Under the pieces are notes generated by a model. The model saw only the letters and a program-made list of their open reading frames with translations, was not told the DNA's origin and made no database searches. This document shows positions 9,111 to 19,674 of a stretch of 64,000 bases of DNA, piece after piece. The stretch lies in assembly GCF_003144325.1 (NCBI RefSeq), contig NZ_PENS01000004.1, positions 1 through 64,000 of the forward strand, written 5' to 3'. Positions within the stretch are counted from its first letter, which is position 1, and each line of letters opens with the position of its first letter. The DNA is from Proteus terrae (lineage in GTDB: Bacteria; Pseudomonadota; Gammaproteobacteria; Enterobacterales; Enterobacteriaceae). The position numbers were made by a program, and so were the translations under genes.

Positions 9111-10964
9111 CTATTTATCAATAGATTTTTTTTCTTTATGTATTTGAGGAATGTCTTCTGTTAAAGATTCATCCCAAATATCAGGCTGATGGTGCTCTTG
9201 ACGAATTTCTTCACTAAATAACTCCTCAAGTTCCCGTCTCGCTTCTTTTACTCGTGAAACGTTAGAAACTTCTTCAGGTGATTCATCCACCAGCTTTCTC
9301 AATAAGTTGATATCGAGACGACGAAAATGCTGTTGTGCCCGATAAGCTTGGTGAGGATGCATTCCTAATTCAATTAATGTCTTACGACCTAACTCTAAGG
9401 CACTAGAAAATGTTTCACGGCTAAAATCTGTCACGCCTGCTTTGAGCAATTCATGAGCTTCAACACGCCCTCTTGCCCTTGCAATAATATGCAAGTTAGG
9501 GAAATGATGCTGACAGAGATGAACAATTTCCATCGTAGCTTCAGGTTCATTACAGGTGATAACAATAGTTTTAGCATGTTCAGCGCCGGCAGCACGCAAT
9601 AAATTGAGGTCAGTGGCATCACCATAATAAACTTTATAGCCATATTTACGCATGGTGCTTATGCTTCCAACATCATGCTCTAATACCGTGACGTTAATCT
9701 TATTCGCCATTAACAAACGCCCGACAACCTGCCCCATCCGGCCAAATCCGACAAGTATGACTTCTGGGTGGTTATTTTCAACAAAGGGCTGTTCGTCCGT
9801 TTTAGCGTCATTATAGCGACGAGCAAACACAGCGTCTGTCATTTGCATCACAAGAGGCGTTGTCATCATAGAAAGTGTGACAACAACCAACAATAACGCC
9901 ATTTGCTGACTATCTAATACACCCATTGCCATCGATGTCGAGAAAACAACAAACGCAAATTCCCCGCCTTGGCTTAACACAGCTGAGAATTGTAATCGTG
10001 TGGAAAAACGTAATCTGGCTAACCACGCAATACTATAAAGTATTAATGCTTTTACAATAACCAGAACTAAGACGCCCAATAATACTTGTGGGAGATAACG
10101 CCATAAGATACCGATATCTAAAGACATACCGACAGAGATAAAAAAGAGCCCTAAAAGTAAGCCTTTAAAGGGCTCAATGGAGATCTCTAATTCATGTCGA
10201 TACTCTGAATCTGCCAATAACACACCCGCAATAAAGGTCCCCATTGCCATTGAAAAGCCAAGAGTTTCCATAAAAATAGCGGCACCTAACACAACAAGTA
10301 GCGCAGCAGCAGTAAAAACTTCCCTTACTCCCGATTTCACCACTAAGCGCAAGAGTGGACGTAATAAATAACGACCACAAATCAGCAATCCAGCAAAAGC
10401 AGCCACTTTCACGCCAATGCGATACCAATCACTGCTTGCCGTTTCTCCAGCTAACAAAGGAATAACGGCAAGGATAGGAATAACGGCCATATCTTGGAAA
10501 AGTAAAACAGCAAAACCTAATTGTCCGCCTTCATTATGGTTCATTCCTTTCTCGTTCATAAGTTGCAATGCCATTGCCGTTGAAGACATCGCAATACCTA
10601 AACCTCCAATAACGGCAGCCTGCCATGAAAAAGAAGTAAAAACGAGGATGAGCCCTGAAAAAATAGAAGCAGTTAATACCACCTGCATTGAACCAACACC
10701 AAAAATGGCACGTCTCAGTTCCCATAACTTGGCTGGATTTAATTCCAAACCAATAAGAAACATTAAAAAGACCACACCTAATTCAGCAAAATGTAAGATA
10801 TCATCAACATCTTTAAACAGCCCTAATCCCCAAGGACCAATAGCAATACCCGCAATCAAATAACCGAGTACTGCACCAATTTTAAGGCGTTGTGCAATCG
10901 GCACCATAATCACGGCAGCACACAAGAAAAAGAGCACAGCTTTAATCATCCAATTATCTTCCAT
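9111..10964 (-). CDS. kefB: Glutathione-regulated K+/H+ antiporter KefB
   Basis: KefB is an inner-membrane potassium efflux system that acidifies the cytoplasm to protect against electrophiles; it is held closed by glutathione and opened by glutathione adducts. The 617-residue protein has an N-terminal CPA2-type membrane domain with about 12-13 segments (to about 380). A C-terminal RCK/TrkA-N domain carries the Rossmann motif [13 protein letters not shown] near 405-417. The conserved loop [16 protein letters not shown], including the regulatory and Q-loop region, is present. The start codon overlaps the kefG stop by one base (TAATG), so the two are translationally coupled. Confidence 0.97.
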   Translation of the reverse strand: MEDNWMIKAVLFFLCAAVIMVPIAQRLKIGAVLGYLIAGIAIGPWGLGLFKDVDDILHFAELGVVFLMFLIGLELNPAKLWELRRAIFGVGSMQVVLTASIFSGLILVFTSFSWQAAVIGGLGIAMSSTAMALQLMNEKGMNHNEGGQLGFAVLLFQDMAVIPILAVIPLLAGETASSDWYRIGVKVAAFAGLLICGRYLLRPLLRLVVKSGVREVFTAAALLVVLGAAIFMETLGFSMAMGTFIAGVLLADSEYRHELEISIEPFKGLLLGLFFISVGMSLDIGILWRYLPQVLLGVLVLVIVKALILYSIAWLARLRFSTRLQFSAVLSQGGEFAFVVFSTSMAMGVLDSQQMALLLVVVTLSMMTTPLVMQMTDAVFARRYNDAKTDEQPFVENNHPEVILVGFGRMGQVVGRLLMANKINVTVLEHDVGSISTMRKYGYKVYYGDATDLNLLRAAGAEHAKTIVITCNEPEATMEIVHLCQHHFPNLHIIARARGRVEAHELLKAGVTDFSRETFSSALELGRKTLIELGMHPHQAYRAQQHFRRLDINLLRKLVDESPEEVSNVSRVKEARRELEELFSEEIRQEHHQPDIWDESLTEDIPQIHKEKKSIDK

Positions 10965-11518
10965 TAGGCTTGCTCCCCTTCAAGTGGCGCACTTAACCAA
11001 TGGCGATAAGCCTCACCGATATGAGTCAGTGTTGTTTTAGACTGTTGTCTTGCTGAATACACAATCATTGGTGATAGCCAGCGCATATCACACATTTCTG
11101 CCATTAATTCAAAAGGACGTAATAACTCTGTCAGTGTGTAGTGGTTCTTCCCATCATGTTGATAAGCCTGCTCAGGCTCTCCCGTTGTAATAACACAACG
11201 AAATGACTTACCCTTTAATTGTGCTCTACCTGCTTTGTTAGCAAATGGACGAGTTAACACTCTGTCTTGCCACTCTTTTAATAACGCTGGGCAACTATAT
11301 GTTTGCAATGGAAATTGAAAAACGATCACTTGGTGCTTACACAACAAGGATTGTTCATGGTGTATATCAATAAAAAAATCAGGATAAGTAGCATATAAAT
11401 CATGGATAGTTATATTCTCTAAATCCCTCACCGCTTTTAATAACGCTTTATTGGCGATTGATTGGCGCGGCTCGGGATGAACATACACCAGCAATACATT
11501 TGATGCGTTTGACATCAT
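10964..11518 (-). CDS. kefG: KefB ancillary NAD(P)H oxidoreductase KefG
   Basis: KefG is a flavodoxin-fold quinone-oxidoreductase-type subunit needed for full KefB activity. The 184-residue sequence opens with [19 protein letters not shown], the family's flavin-binding start, and has the [19 protein letters not shown] segment near 86-104. It precedes kefB with a one-base overlap. The gene is divergent from yheS, matching the E. coli layout. Confidence 0.95.
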   Translation of the reverse strand: MMSNASNVLLVYVHPEPRQSIANKALLKAVRDLENITIHDLYATYPDFFIDIHHEQSLLCKHQVIVFQFPLQTYSCPALLKEWQDRVLTRPFANKAGRAQLKGKSFRCVITTGEPEQAYQHDGKNHYTLTELLRPFELMAEMCDMRWLSPMIVYSARQQSKTTLTHIGEAYRHWLSAPLEGEQA

Positions 11519-11636
11519 TCCTCCTTACAAAACGTGTCAGAAACTGTTTTTTCCGTTACCATGCACGCATTGTGACCAACTGTTACGAACAACTTACTCT
11601 ATATATTAATTTACATACTCTTAATAGACGATATTT

Positions 11637-13571
11637 ATGATTGTTTTTTCTTCTTTGCAAATTCGCCGTGGTGTCAGAGTGTTACTGGACAATGCCAGTG
11701 CAACCATTAATCCAGGGCAAAAGATTGGTCTAGTCGGTAAAAATGGCTGTGGCAAAACCACATTACTTGCTTTATTGAAGGGTGAACTTCAAGCTGAAGC
11801 AGGCAATGTTACCTATCCTAGTACATGGTCAATGGCATGGGTTAACCAAGAAACACCTGCACTTGATGTACCTGCTATTGATTATGTTATTGATGGCGAT
11901 AGAGAATATCGCCAGTTAGAACAACGATTACAAAAAGCGAACGAAATAAATGACGGTCATGCTATCGCACTGATCCACGGGCAATTAGATGCAATTAATG
12001 CATGGACAATACAATCCCGTGCAGCAACCTTACTGAATGGTTTAGGTTTTAGTCAACAGCAGCTTAATGAACCTGTAAAATCATTTTCAGGTGGCTGGAG
12101 AATGCGTTTAAACTTAGCACAAGCGCTGATTTGTCGATCTGATTTACTGCTACTCGATGAACCAACCAACCACTTAGATTTAGATGCCGTTATTTGGCTA
12201 GAAAAATGGCTAAAAAGCTACACAGGCACACTTATTTTAATTTCCCATGACCGTGATTTTCTTGATCCTATCGTGGATAAAATCTTGCATATCGAGCAAG
12301 AAAAAATCTTTGAATATTCAGGCAACTACTCTTCGTTTGAAATGCAACGTGCCACCAAACTCGCACAACAACAAGCTTTGTTTGAAAATCAACAAGCCAA
12401 AATTGCACACTTACAGAGTTTTATAGATAGATTTAAAGCAAAAGCGACAAAAGCCAAACAAGCTCAAAGTCGTGTCAAAATGCTTGAGCGAATGGAAAAG
12501 GTTGCTCCTGCGCATTCAGATAACCCATTCCATTTTAGTTTCCGTCAACCCGAAAGCTTGCCTAATCCACTTTTATCAATGGAAAAAGTCAGCGCGGGTT
12601 ATGGTGAAAAAATTATTCTTAATGATATCAAACTCAATTTAGTTCCCGGCTCGCGTATTGGATTATTAGGACGCAATGGTGCAGGTAAATCGACACTGAT
12701 TAAATTACTTGCAGGTGAGATTGAACCGTTACAGGGAAAATTGGCACTTTCTAAAGGTATTAAGCTTGGTTATTTTGCCCAGCATCAATTAGAGTTTTTA
12801 CGCTCAGATGAATCGGCACTACAACATTTAACTCGTTTAGCACCTAAAGAGACTGAACAAAAATTACGTGATTACTTGGGTGGTTTCGGCTTTCATGGCG
12901 ATAAAGTCACAGATGCTTGTGGTCAATTCTCTGGGGGGGAAAAGGCGCGTTTGGTCTTATCACTTTTAGTTTGGCAACGTCCTAACTTGCTACTAATGGA
13001 TGAACCGACAAACCACCTTGATCTAGATATGCGCCAAGCACTGACTCAAGCTTTAATTAGCTTTGAAGGCGCAATTGTTGTCGTATCGCATGATAGGCAT
13101 TTATTACGCTCGACCACTGACGATCTCTATCTGGTGCACGATGGTCAAGTTGAGCCATTTGATGGTGATCTTGATGATTATCAACAGTGGTTAGTTGATC
13201 AAAACCGTCAAGAGACACAGACAAATAAGAGCCAACAAGATAACGACAATACCACAACAACCGCCAATTTAAGTGCTCAAGATAAAAAAGAGCAAAAACG
13301 CAAAGAAGCGGAGTTTAGACAACAAACCCAGCCTCTACGCAAGAAACTCACAACATTAGAAAGTAAGATGGATAAATTAAGCCAAGAGCTTAGTGATATC
13401 GAAACAGCTCTTTCTGATAGTAGTATTTATGATACTAGCCGTAAAAATGAGCTTTCTGATTGCTTAAACCGACAAGGTGTTGCGAAATCCGCACTAGAAG
13501 AAGTGGAAATGGAGTGGATGGAGTTACAAGAAACACTGGAAGAAATGACAAACACATTTGAAGCCCAGTAA
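11637..13571 (+). CDS. yheS: ABC-F family ATPase YheS
   Basis: YheS is a soluble ABC-F protein with two ATP-binding cassettes and no membrane domain; ABC-F proteins act on the ribosome, and YheS has been linked to resolving nascent-chain stalling. Walker A motifs are GLVGKNGCGKTT (about 32-43) and GLLGRNGAGKST (about 342-353). Signatures are SFSGGWRMRL and QFSGGEKARL; both Walker B motifs end LLLDEPTNHLDLD / LLMDEPTNHLDLD. A linker lies between the cassettes and a charged C-terminal coiled coil follows 540. Length (644) is normal. Confidence 0.96.
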   Translation: MIVFSSLQIRRGVRVLLDNASATINPGQKIGLVGKNGCGKTTLLALLKGELQAEAGNVTYPSTWSMAWVNQETPALDVPAIDYVIDGDREYRQLEQRLQKANEINDGHAIALIHGQLDAINAWTIQSRAATLLNGLGFSQQQLNEPVKSFSGGWRMRLNLAQALICRSDLLLLDEPTNHLDLDAVIWLEKWLKSYTGTLILISHDRDFLDPIVDKILHIEQEKIFEYSGNYSSFEMQRATKLAQQQALFENQQAKIAHLQSFIDRFKAKATKAKQAQSRVKMLERMEKVAPAHSDNPFHFSFRQPESLPNPLLSMEKVSAGYGEKIILNDIKLNLVPGSRIGLLGRNGAGKSTLIKLLAGEIEPLQGKLALSKGIKLGYFAQHQLEFLRSDESALQHLTRLAPKETEQKLRDYLGGFGFHGDKVTDACGQFSGGEKARLVLSLLVWQRPNLLLMDEPTNHLDLDMRQALTQALISFEGAIVVVSHDRHLLRSTTDDLYLVHDGQVEPFDGDLDDYQQWLVDQNRQETQTNKSQQDNDNTTTTANLSAQDKKEQKRKEAEFRQQTQPLRKKLTTLESKMDKLSQELSDIETALSDSSIYDTSRKNELSDCLNRQGVAKSALEEVEMEWMELQETLEEMTNTFEAQ

Positions 13572-13590
13572 TACAAGGCAATTCATTAAA

Positions 13591-13625
13591 AAAGGAACTA
13601 TTTAAAGTGAAATAGTTCCTTTATT
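13591..13625 (+). terminator. yheS terminator
   Basis: A 13-bp perfect stem (AAAGGAACTATTT and AAATAGTTCCTTT) with a 6-nt loop is followed by TATTTTT, 20 bp after the yheS stop. Confidence 0.9.
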
Positions 13626-13813
13626 TTTGCCCTTCAATTCATTCTGAAAATTTATACAATTCATTTCACTTACGGTATTTATATCATTTTACAATAGCAC
13701 GATTTACACAAAACATAATCTCACTCTATCTAGCAATAACCCAATAAAAATAACTATCTAACGTTTATTTTCTACCTATTTATATTAAGTAAGGGAAATA
13801 AATTCTTTCACGC

Positions 13814-13840
13814 TAAAGTTTTTAACATTCCAGCCGAATT
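13814..13840 (+). promoter_or_regulatory. Sigma-28 (FliA) promoter of first MCP
   Basis: TAAAGTTT (13814-13821), exactly 11 bp, then GCCGAATT (13833-13840) match the flagellar class 3 consensus TAAAGTTT-N11-GCCGATAA. The MCP start follows about 62 bp later. Confidence 0.85.
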
Positions 13841-13902
13841 AATCATTCTGCTAAGTGGACCTCCCACTTACCAACGAAAAGGCAAAGCTAATAGGTAGGG
13901 TT

Positions 13903-15591
13903 ATGTTAAAACGAATTAAAATCTCTCAAGGTTTAATGTGTGTCCTGACTCTGTTTTGTATTATTCAGATCATTTCTGGAGTACAAAGCATTCACGATGC
14001 CTACCAGACTCAAAACACTCTTAAAAAAATTTCATACAGTTTCGATCAACTACGCACAATGGATAATACCTATGCGGAGTTGAATACATTACGTACTGAT
14101 ATTATTGCACAAGCATTTAGTTATATTTCAAATCCTCAAGCTGAGGATGCGAACATCACCACATTTATGCAAACCATGCCTGCACGTAAAGCACAAGTTG
14201 ATGCATTGATGAATGAGTATGTTGAGCTATCAGCACAAACAGGTTTCGATCAGCAACGTATGGCTCAGATCAAACAACTCTATCAAAAGAGCCGAGCTGA
14301 TCTTGATTTACTGGCGCAGTATTTAAGTGAACGTAACACTAACGCAGTTCGTTTAATTTTAAAAAGCCCAGCAAACACTAACTTCACCAATTCATTATAT
14401 GAAGCCACCGACTTTATTACCGATGAAGTTGTGAATCCTTCAGTGATTGAAGCAGAAGGTAACTACCACAGCATGTTGTGGATAGCATCACTCTTTATGG
14501 GTATCTTCCTCATCTTTACCACCTTAGTACTTATTTGGATCCGCAAATACATCATTGTGCGCATTAACCAAATGATCATCTATCAAGAGGCAATTGCTAA
14601 AGGTGATCTAGTCAGTCGTATTGATAGCGACGTTTCAGGTAAGACTGAAATCGATCAACTCATGCTCGGCTTGCAGCAAATGCGTGCTCAATTAAAAGAG
14701 ATGGTAAGCTCAATTCGAAATACTAGTGCAACTATTTACACTGGCGTACAAGAGATTGCTGCAGGTAATAATGATTTATCTAGTAGAACTGAAGAGCAAG
14801 CCAGTGCATTAGAAGAAACGGCATCCAGCATGGAGCAGATGACCGCAACTATTCGTAATAACACAGAAAGCGCTCGTGAAGTCACAGAGCTCGTTATGAG
14901 TACTGCTGATATTGCCGTTCAGGGTGGTGAGCATAGTAATAAGATGGTAATGACAATGACAGACATTGCCGATCGCTCACAAAAAATTGGTGAAATCACT
15001 GCGGTCATTGATGATATTGCTTTCCAAACCAATATATTAGCCCTTAACGCTGCTGTTGAAGCGGCTAGAGCGGGCGAACAAGGCCGTGGTTTCTCTGTGG
15101 TTGCAAGTGAAGTTCGTAACTTAGCACAACGTAGTGCGGAAGCGGCGAAAGAGATCAAAGAGCTAATTGAATCGACAATATTACGTGTTAGACAAGGTAA
15201 TGATCTTGTTGAACAAGTGAGTTTATCAATGGGTGAGATTGTCACTTCTGTTAATCATGTTTCGGGTTCGATGAAAGAAATTTTATCTGCATCAGAAGAA
15301 CAAACCCGCGGTATTGCACAGATCAGCCTTGCTGTTAATGAAATGGATAAAGCAACACAGCAAAATGCGGCGATGGTTGAACAATCAACGGCGGCCTCTG
15401 CCACATTAAGTGAACAAGCAAGTATGCTGGATACGATTGTGAATACATTCAAAGTTGAGCACGAAAAAGTTGCACCAACTAAAACTGAATTGCCTACATT
15501 CTCAGCTAAATCACAAGACACAGAAACACTTAAAACCCCAACAATAAAAACCAATAATCACGAAACAGACGATAATTGGGAAAGCTTTTAA
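13903..15591 (+). CDS. Methyl-accepting chemotaxis protein (Tsr/Tar-like)
   Basis: This inner-membrane chemoreceptor signals through CheW/CheA. The start is the ATG of [10 protein letters not shown] behind GGTAGGG, giving 562 residues; the frame has an earlier GTG, but the paralogue at 16136 begins at the same point. Layout: TM1 about 10-32, periplasmic four-helix-bundle sensor to about 190, TM2 about 192-215, HAMP, then the cytoplasmic coiled coil. The tip sequence [20 protein letters not shown] is intact. Two methylation helices flank it ([16 protein letters not shown]). It ends NWESF, a variant of the NWETF pentapeptide that tethers CheR/CheB, so it is a high-abundance-type receptor. The ligand is unknown. 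Confidence 0.95.
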   Translation: MLKRIKISQGLMCVLTLFCIIQIISGVQSIHDAYQTQNTLKKISYSFDQLRTMDNTYAELNTLRTDIIAQAFSYISNPQAEDANITTFMQTMPARKAQVDALMNEYVELSAQTGFDQQRMAQIKQLYQKSRADLDLLAQYLSERNTNAVRLILKSPANTNFTNSLYEATDFITDEVVNPSVIEAEGNYHSMLWIASLFMGIFLIFTTLVLIWIRKYIIVRINQMIIYQEAIAKGDLVSRIDSDVSGKTEIDQLMLGLQQMRAQLKEMVSSIRNTSATIYTGVQEIAAGNNDLSSRTEEQASALEETASSMEQMTATIRNNTESAREVTELVMSTADIAVQGGEHSNKMVMTMTDIADRSQKIGEITAVIDDIAFQTNILALNAAVEAARAGEQGRGFSVVASEVRNLAQRSAEAAKEIKELIESTILRVRQGNDLVEQVSLSMGEIVTSVNHVSGSMKEILSASEEQTRGIAQISLAVNEMDKATQQNAAMVEQSTAASATLSEQASMLDTIVNTFKVEHEKVAPTKTELPTFSAKSQDTETLKTPTIKTNNHETDDNWESF

Positions 15592-15674
15592 TGATACAAC
15601 GCTCTCATACAATATCGTGTGAGAGAGTTGTGTAGAAAATAGCCCAAAACATATAACAAAACCTCTACCTACCA

Positions 15675-15706
15675 TACTCCCAGTAATTTTTCTGGGAGTA
15701 TTTTTG
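15675..15706 (+). terminator. Terminator after first MCP
   Basis: ATACTCCCAG, a 7-nt T-rich loop and CTGGGAGTAT form a 10-bp stem followed by TTTTT. The rest of 15592-16041 is AT-rich with no credible gene; the next sigma-28 promoter ends it. Confidence 0.88.
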
Positions 15707-16041
15707 ATCCCACCGCACATAAACACAAAAAAACAGATCGTTTTTTATACGAAACAAAAGCATTTTTTGAGAAAAATTAAGAGTGTTTATGAAAGCGACA
15801 ATTTTATTTGTCTTATCATAAGATAAAAAGATAAATAAAAATAAAATATTGCTTATTATTATTTTAATATCCAACAAAACATTATTAATATTTATATTTT
15901 AACAATTAACACAAAAAATAAGTAAGATAATATACTTATAGGTTTTTCTATAAATCATTAGAAAATTTTAGCCATTAGCTGACAATCAAAGCTAAAAAAA
16001 GAAATATAAGTCGTCTTTACTATAAAACAGAGTAGCAAAGT

Positions 16042-16068
16042 TAAAGTTTTTAAATATTTAGCCGAATA
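16042..16068 (+). promoter_or_regulatory. Sigma-28 (FliA) promoter of second MCP
   Basis: TAAAGTTT (16042-16049), 11 bp, GCCGAATA (16061-16068). It is nearly the same element as that upstream of the first MCP, at a comparable distance from the start codon. Confidence 0.85.
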
Positions 16069-16135
16069 AGTTTAATTGATAAATAGTTATCGCTCCTTGC
16101 TGTGTGTCCTACAAACCAATTAAATAGGTAAGGCT

Positions 16136-17881
16136 ATGCTGAAACGAATAAAAATATCTAATGGCTTAATGTTTATCTTAATACTGTTTTGCGCCATTCA
16201 ACTTTTTTCTGGTGCAATGAGTATCCGTGATGCGAGTTTAACAAATAAGCGGATCTCACAATTAGCGAATGGCTTTGAACAGATAAAAACGATGGATTAT
16301 GGTTATGCTGAGTTAAATAAATTACGTGAAGATATGCTAAATGTTATGTTTGAAGCCCATCTCACACCCGATATTGCAGAAAGTAAAATTTCTGATTTCA
16401 TTTCCTCTTATCCAAAAAGAAAACAAGAAATTACACGTATTATTACTGCATATTTCACAGCTACCGAAGAAGCAGATTTTGAGCCCGAAAAAATAGAGAG
16501 CATGAAAAAGCTCTTTAAACGTGTACTTTATGATCTTGACCAACTTGTATCATGTTTAGAAATTCGTGATTACTACGGCTTTCAATCTCTTTATGCACAT
16601 AATACCAATGAACGCTTTACTCAATCCCTTTATGAAGCAACAGATTATCTCAGTGATAACGTTGTTACTCATGCAATAAAAGCAGCTCAAGGTAATTATG
16701 AACGTACCTTGATTTTAACTTTTGTCTTTATGTTTATTTTTATTCTTTTTACTGTCCTTGTTGTGCTTTGGATACGTCGAAATATTGTTTTACGTATCAA
16801 TCAAATCGTGGATTATATGTCAGATATTTCTCAAGGAAATTTATTAGAAAATAAAAACATCACAGCAAAAGGGAATAATGAAATTGACCAATTAATTACA
16901 GGTATTCAATATATGCGTACTGAACTGTCATTAATTGTGAATGCTATTCGAGGAACAAGTCATCATATTTACACGGGTGTTCAAGAGTTATCAGCAGGCA
17001 ATACCGATCTTTCTTGCCGTACTGAAGAACAAGCTAGCGCATTAGAAGAAACCGCATCTAGTATGGAACAACTCACAGCAACAGTAAGAAATAATACAGA
17101 AAGCGCTCGTGAAGTTTCACACCTGATTAGTCAGACCTCCAATATTGCCAGCAAAGGGGGCGATGTCACCAATAGAATGGTGAAAACGATGACTGATATT
17201 GCCGATAGCTCACAAAAAATTGGTGAAATCACCGCGGTTATCAATAGCATCGCTTTCCAAACCAATATTCTCTCGTTAAATGCTGCGGTTGAAGCCGCAA
17301 GAGCGGGTGAACAAGGTCGAGGTTTCTCAGTCGTTGCCACCGAAGTCAGAGAATTGGCACAACGCAGTGCCGAAGCTGCAAAGGAAATTAAAGAGTTAAT
17401 TGATGCCTCTATTAGCCGTGTTCGTCATGGCAATGATCTGGTTGAGCAAGTTAGCATTTCTATGGGCGAAATACTAACATCCGTAAAACATGTTGAAGAT
17501 TCAATGACTGAAATTTTATCTGCGTCAGAAGAGCAAACCCGAGGTATCACCCAAGTCTCTCTTGCGGTCACTGAAATGGATAAAGCAACACAGCAAAATG
17601 CGACGATGGTTGAACAATCTTCTGCTGTTGCCAGCTTATTGACTGAAGAAGCGGGTAATCTTGAACAAATTGTTGAGCAATTTAAAACGGCTGAAAGTGA
17701 ACAGTTCAATAAAAAGACACAACATAAAGTAATAGAAAAACAATTCTCATCTGAAAAATCACTGCATACAAAAGATGAGAAGATAAAAAACACAGTCAAA
17801 GATGACGTGAAAGAGAGAAAATCAGCAAAAGGAACAGCGACTGTAAATGACGGTGAAGATGATGATTGGACAAGCTTTTAA
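16136..17881 (+). CDS. Methyl-accepting chemotaxis protein, paralogue of the preceding MCP
   Basis: This 581-residue receptor is clearly paralogous to the gene before it. It has the same MLKRIKIS start, the same TM-sensor-TM-HAMP arrangement and a closely similar signalling domain ([21 protein letters not shown] at the tip). The periplasmic domain is much more diverged than the cytoplasmic domain, which suggests a different ligand. The C-terminal extension is longer, lysine-rich and ends DDDWTSF, again an NWETF-like CheR tether. It has its own sigma-28 promoter and terminator. Confidence 0.95.
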   Translation: MLKRIKISNGLMFILILFCAIQLFSGAMSIRDASLTNKRISQLANGFEQIKTMDYGYAELNKLREDMLNVMFEAHLTPDIAESKISDFISSYPKRKQEITRIITAYFTATEEADFEPEKIESMKKLFKRVLYDLDQLVSCLEIRDYYGFQSLYAHNTNERFTQSLYEATDYLSDNVVTHAIKAAQGNYERTLILTFVFMFIFILFTVLVVLWIRRNIVLRINQIVDYMSDISQGNLLENKNITAKGNNEIDQLITGIQYMRTELSLIVNAIRGTSHHIYTGVQELSAGNTDLSCRTEEQASALEETASSMEQLTATVRNNTESAREVSHLISQTSNIASKGGDVTNRMVKTMTDIADSSQKIGEITAVINSIAFQTNILSLNAAVEAARAGEQGRGFSVVATEVRELAQRSAEAAKEIKELIDASISRVRHGNDLVEQVSISMGEILTSVKHVEDSMTEILSASEEQTRGITQVSLAVTEMDKATQQNATMVEQSSAVASLLTEEAGNLEQIVEQFKTAESEQFNKKTQHKVIEKQFSSEKSLHTKDEKIKNTVKDDVKERKSAKGTATVNDGEDDDWTSF

Positions 17882-17924
17882 CTCATTGAGTTGCTCAGGA
17901 TAAAAGCGTGATTTAGATAAACAT

Positions 17925-17960
17925 AAAGACACCTATTTTTAGTAGGTGTCTTTTTCTTTT
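17925..17960. terminator. Terminator between second MCP and aer-like gene
   Basis: AAAGACACCTA and TAGGTGTCTTT form an 11-bp stem with a 7-nt loop, flanked by T-run on the plus strand. It lies between convergent genes. Confidence 0.88.
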
Positions 17961-17980
17961 ACTTCTTCAATAATGATAAA

Positions 17981-19525
17981 TTAATGAAATACATTGATTG
18001 CACTAACTAAGTAATTAGTTTGTACTTTCATTTCACCTGAAATCATTGAGGCTTTAGAAACATAATTCGCATTTTCATGCGTAATCGATTCCAATTTTTC
18101 AACAGCGCGACCAAGTTCTTTTAAACCTGCACTCTGCTCTGATGATGCAAGACTGATTTCACCAATTAAATCAGTCACATTTTTAACATGTACTACAATA
18201 TCTTCCATAGTTCCGACAGTTTCATTGACTTGCTTTGAGCCAACTTTGATATTGCTACTTGAATCACTGATCAGTGTTTTGATCTCTTTCGCAGCCTCTG
18301 CACTGCGCTGCGCCAATTCTCTTACTTCGGTGGCAACGACTGAGAAACCTCGACCTTGTTCCCCTGCTCTGGCAGCTTCTACGGATGCATTAAGTGCAAG
18401 GATATTAGTTTGAAAGGCAATGCTATCAATAACACCAATGATATTACTAATACGATCAGAACTCTTCGCAATATCATTCATTGTATTAACGATATTATCC
18501 ATTGCACTACCTCCTTTTATCGCTGCCTCACAAGTGATATTAGAAAGGTTGTTTGCTTGCCCTGCCGTTTCACTATTACTACTTACCGCTGTCGTTAATT
18601 CATTCATCGTTGAGGCAGTTGCTTCAACATTGCTGGCAGTTTGCTCTGTTCTTACATACAGATCGCGATTACCTGCTGCTAATTGATCACAAGAGATGTC
18701 TACTTGATGTATTTGATGACTCACATCACTGACTAACCAACGAAACATACGCCCTAATTGATTAACTGAACGCTGTGTCATACCCACTTCATCGATGCGA
18801 TTTATATATGTAACGTTATGCTCATCGCCAGTTGCAACTCGATTCGCTTGCTCATTCAGTAGTCTAATTGGCTTAACAATCTGAAAATAGAGAATACGTT
18901 CATTTGCCATCAGTAATACCAACAAAATCGCAATATGCATAAAAAGAGCATAACCCGATAAACCAGCAAACCATGCACTCAACAACATAAAAGGTAGAGG
19001 TAAGAGTATTAAAAGACGGAGCCGTTTTTTTAATGAAATTGTCTGATTCCATGAGCGCCAACGTTGCCATCCTTTATAAACAAAAGCGCCTTTTAAAAAC
19101 ATGTGTGAAGGATACTTACCTTGATTAAACGCAGCGTAAAGCGCTGAGGCTTGTGCTATTTCCTCTTTTCTTGCAGAAGTCCTTACCGACATAAAACTTT
19201 GAATTTTACCCTGACGTATAATAGGGGTGATATTCGCTCTTACCCAATAGTAATCCCCATTTTTACGCCGATTCTTCACGATCCCAGTCCAAACCTCTCC
19301 TTGTTTTAACGTTTTCCACATATCCTTAAAAACTGCTGAAGGGATATCTGGATGTCGGACAATATTGTGGGGTTGTCCCACTAGTTCTTCCACTGAAAAC
19401 CCACTGGCTTCGACAAAGTCCTCGTTGGCATAAATAATATTGCCATCAAGATCTGTCGTCGACATCAGTGTTGCGTTTTCAGATACCGGGTATTCTCGCT
19501 GTGTCACCGGTTGATTGTTACGCAT
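17981..19525 (-). CDS. aer: Aer-like PAS-domain aerotaxis receptor
   Basis: Aer senses redox state through FAD bound to an N-terminal PAS domain and signals to CheA. The 514-residue protein has a PAS domain (about 15-115, with GNIIYANEDFVEASGFSVEEL and the PHNIVRHPDIP motif typical of Aer). A hydrophobic membrane hairpin follows (about 168-205), then HAMP and a full MCP signalling domain (tip [20 protein letters not shown]). There is no periplasmic sensor domain and no NWETF-type tail, both as expected for Aer. Length is close to E. coli Aer (506). A sigma-28 promoter lies upstream. Confidence 0.9.
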   Translation of the reverse strand: MRNNQPVTQREYPVSENATLMSTTDLDGNIIYANEDFVEASGFSVEELVGQPHNIVRHPDIPSAVFKDMWKTLKQGEVWTGIVKNRRKNGDYYWVRANITPIIRQGKIQSFMSVRTSARKEEIAQASALYAAFNQGKYPSHMFLKGAFVYKGWQRWRSWNQTISLKKRLRLLILLPLPFMLLSAWFAGLSGYALFMHIAILLVLLMANERILYFQIVKPIRLLNEQANRVATGDEHNVTYINRIDEVGMTQRSVNQLGRMFRWLVSDVSHQIHQVDISCDQLAAGNRDLYVRTEQTASNVEATASTMNELTTAVSSNSETAGQANNLSNITCEAAIKGGSAMDNIVNTMNDIAKSSDRISNIIGVIDSIAFQTNILALNASVEAARAGEQGRGFSVVATEVRELAQRSAEAAKEIKTLISDSSSNIKVGSKQVNETVGTMEDIVVHVKNVTDLIGEISLASSEQSAGLKELGRAVEKLESITHENANYVSKASMISGEMKVQTNYLVSAINVFH

Positions 19526-19590
19526 TAGTTACTCTCCTCGACATTGAAATTAAAACATCTCAACAAAAAAAGACTGCCTAAATAACTATC

Positions 19591-19617
19591 GTTTCGGCCG
19601 TTAGGAGAATAACTTTA
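19591..19617 (-). promoter_or_regulatory. Sigma-28 (FliA) promoter of aer-like gene
   Basis: On the minus strand TAAAGTTA (19617-19610), 11 bp, GCCGAAAC (19598-19591). It is the third class 3 flagellar promoter in this cluster. Confidence 0.8.
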
Positions 19618-19674
19618 GTAATAAGTGTAAATACCTATGTTTAAATATTAATTTTTTGAATCAGTTCAAATTTT

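Noticed and set aside
10417-10863. 148-codon frame antisense to kefB
   Set aside because: It lies fully inside kefB on the other strand, has no family resemblance and reflects the hydrophobic composition of the real gene.
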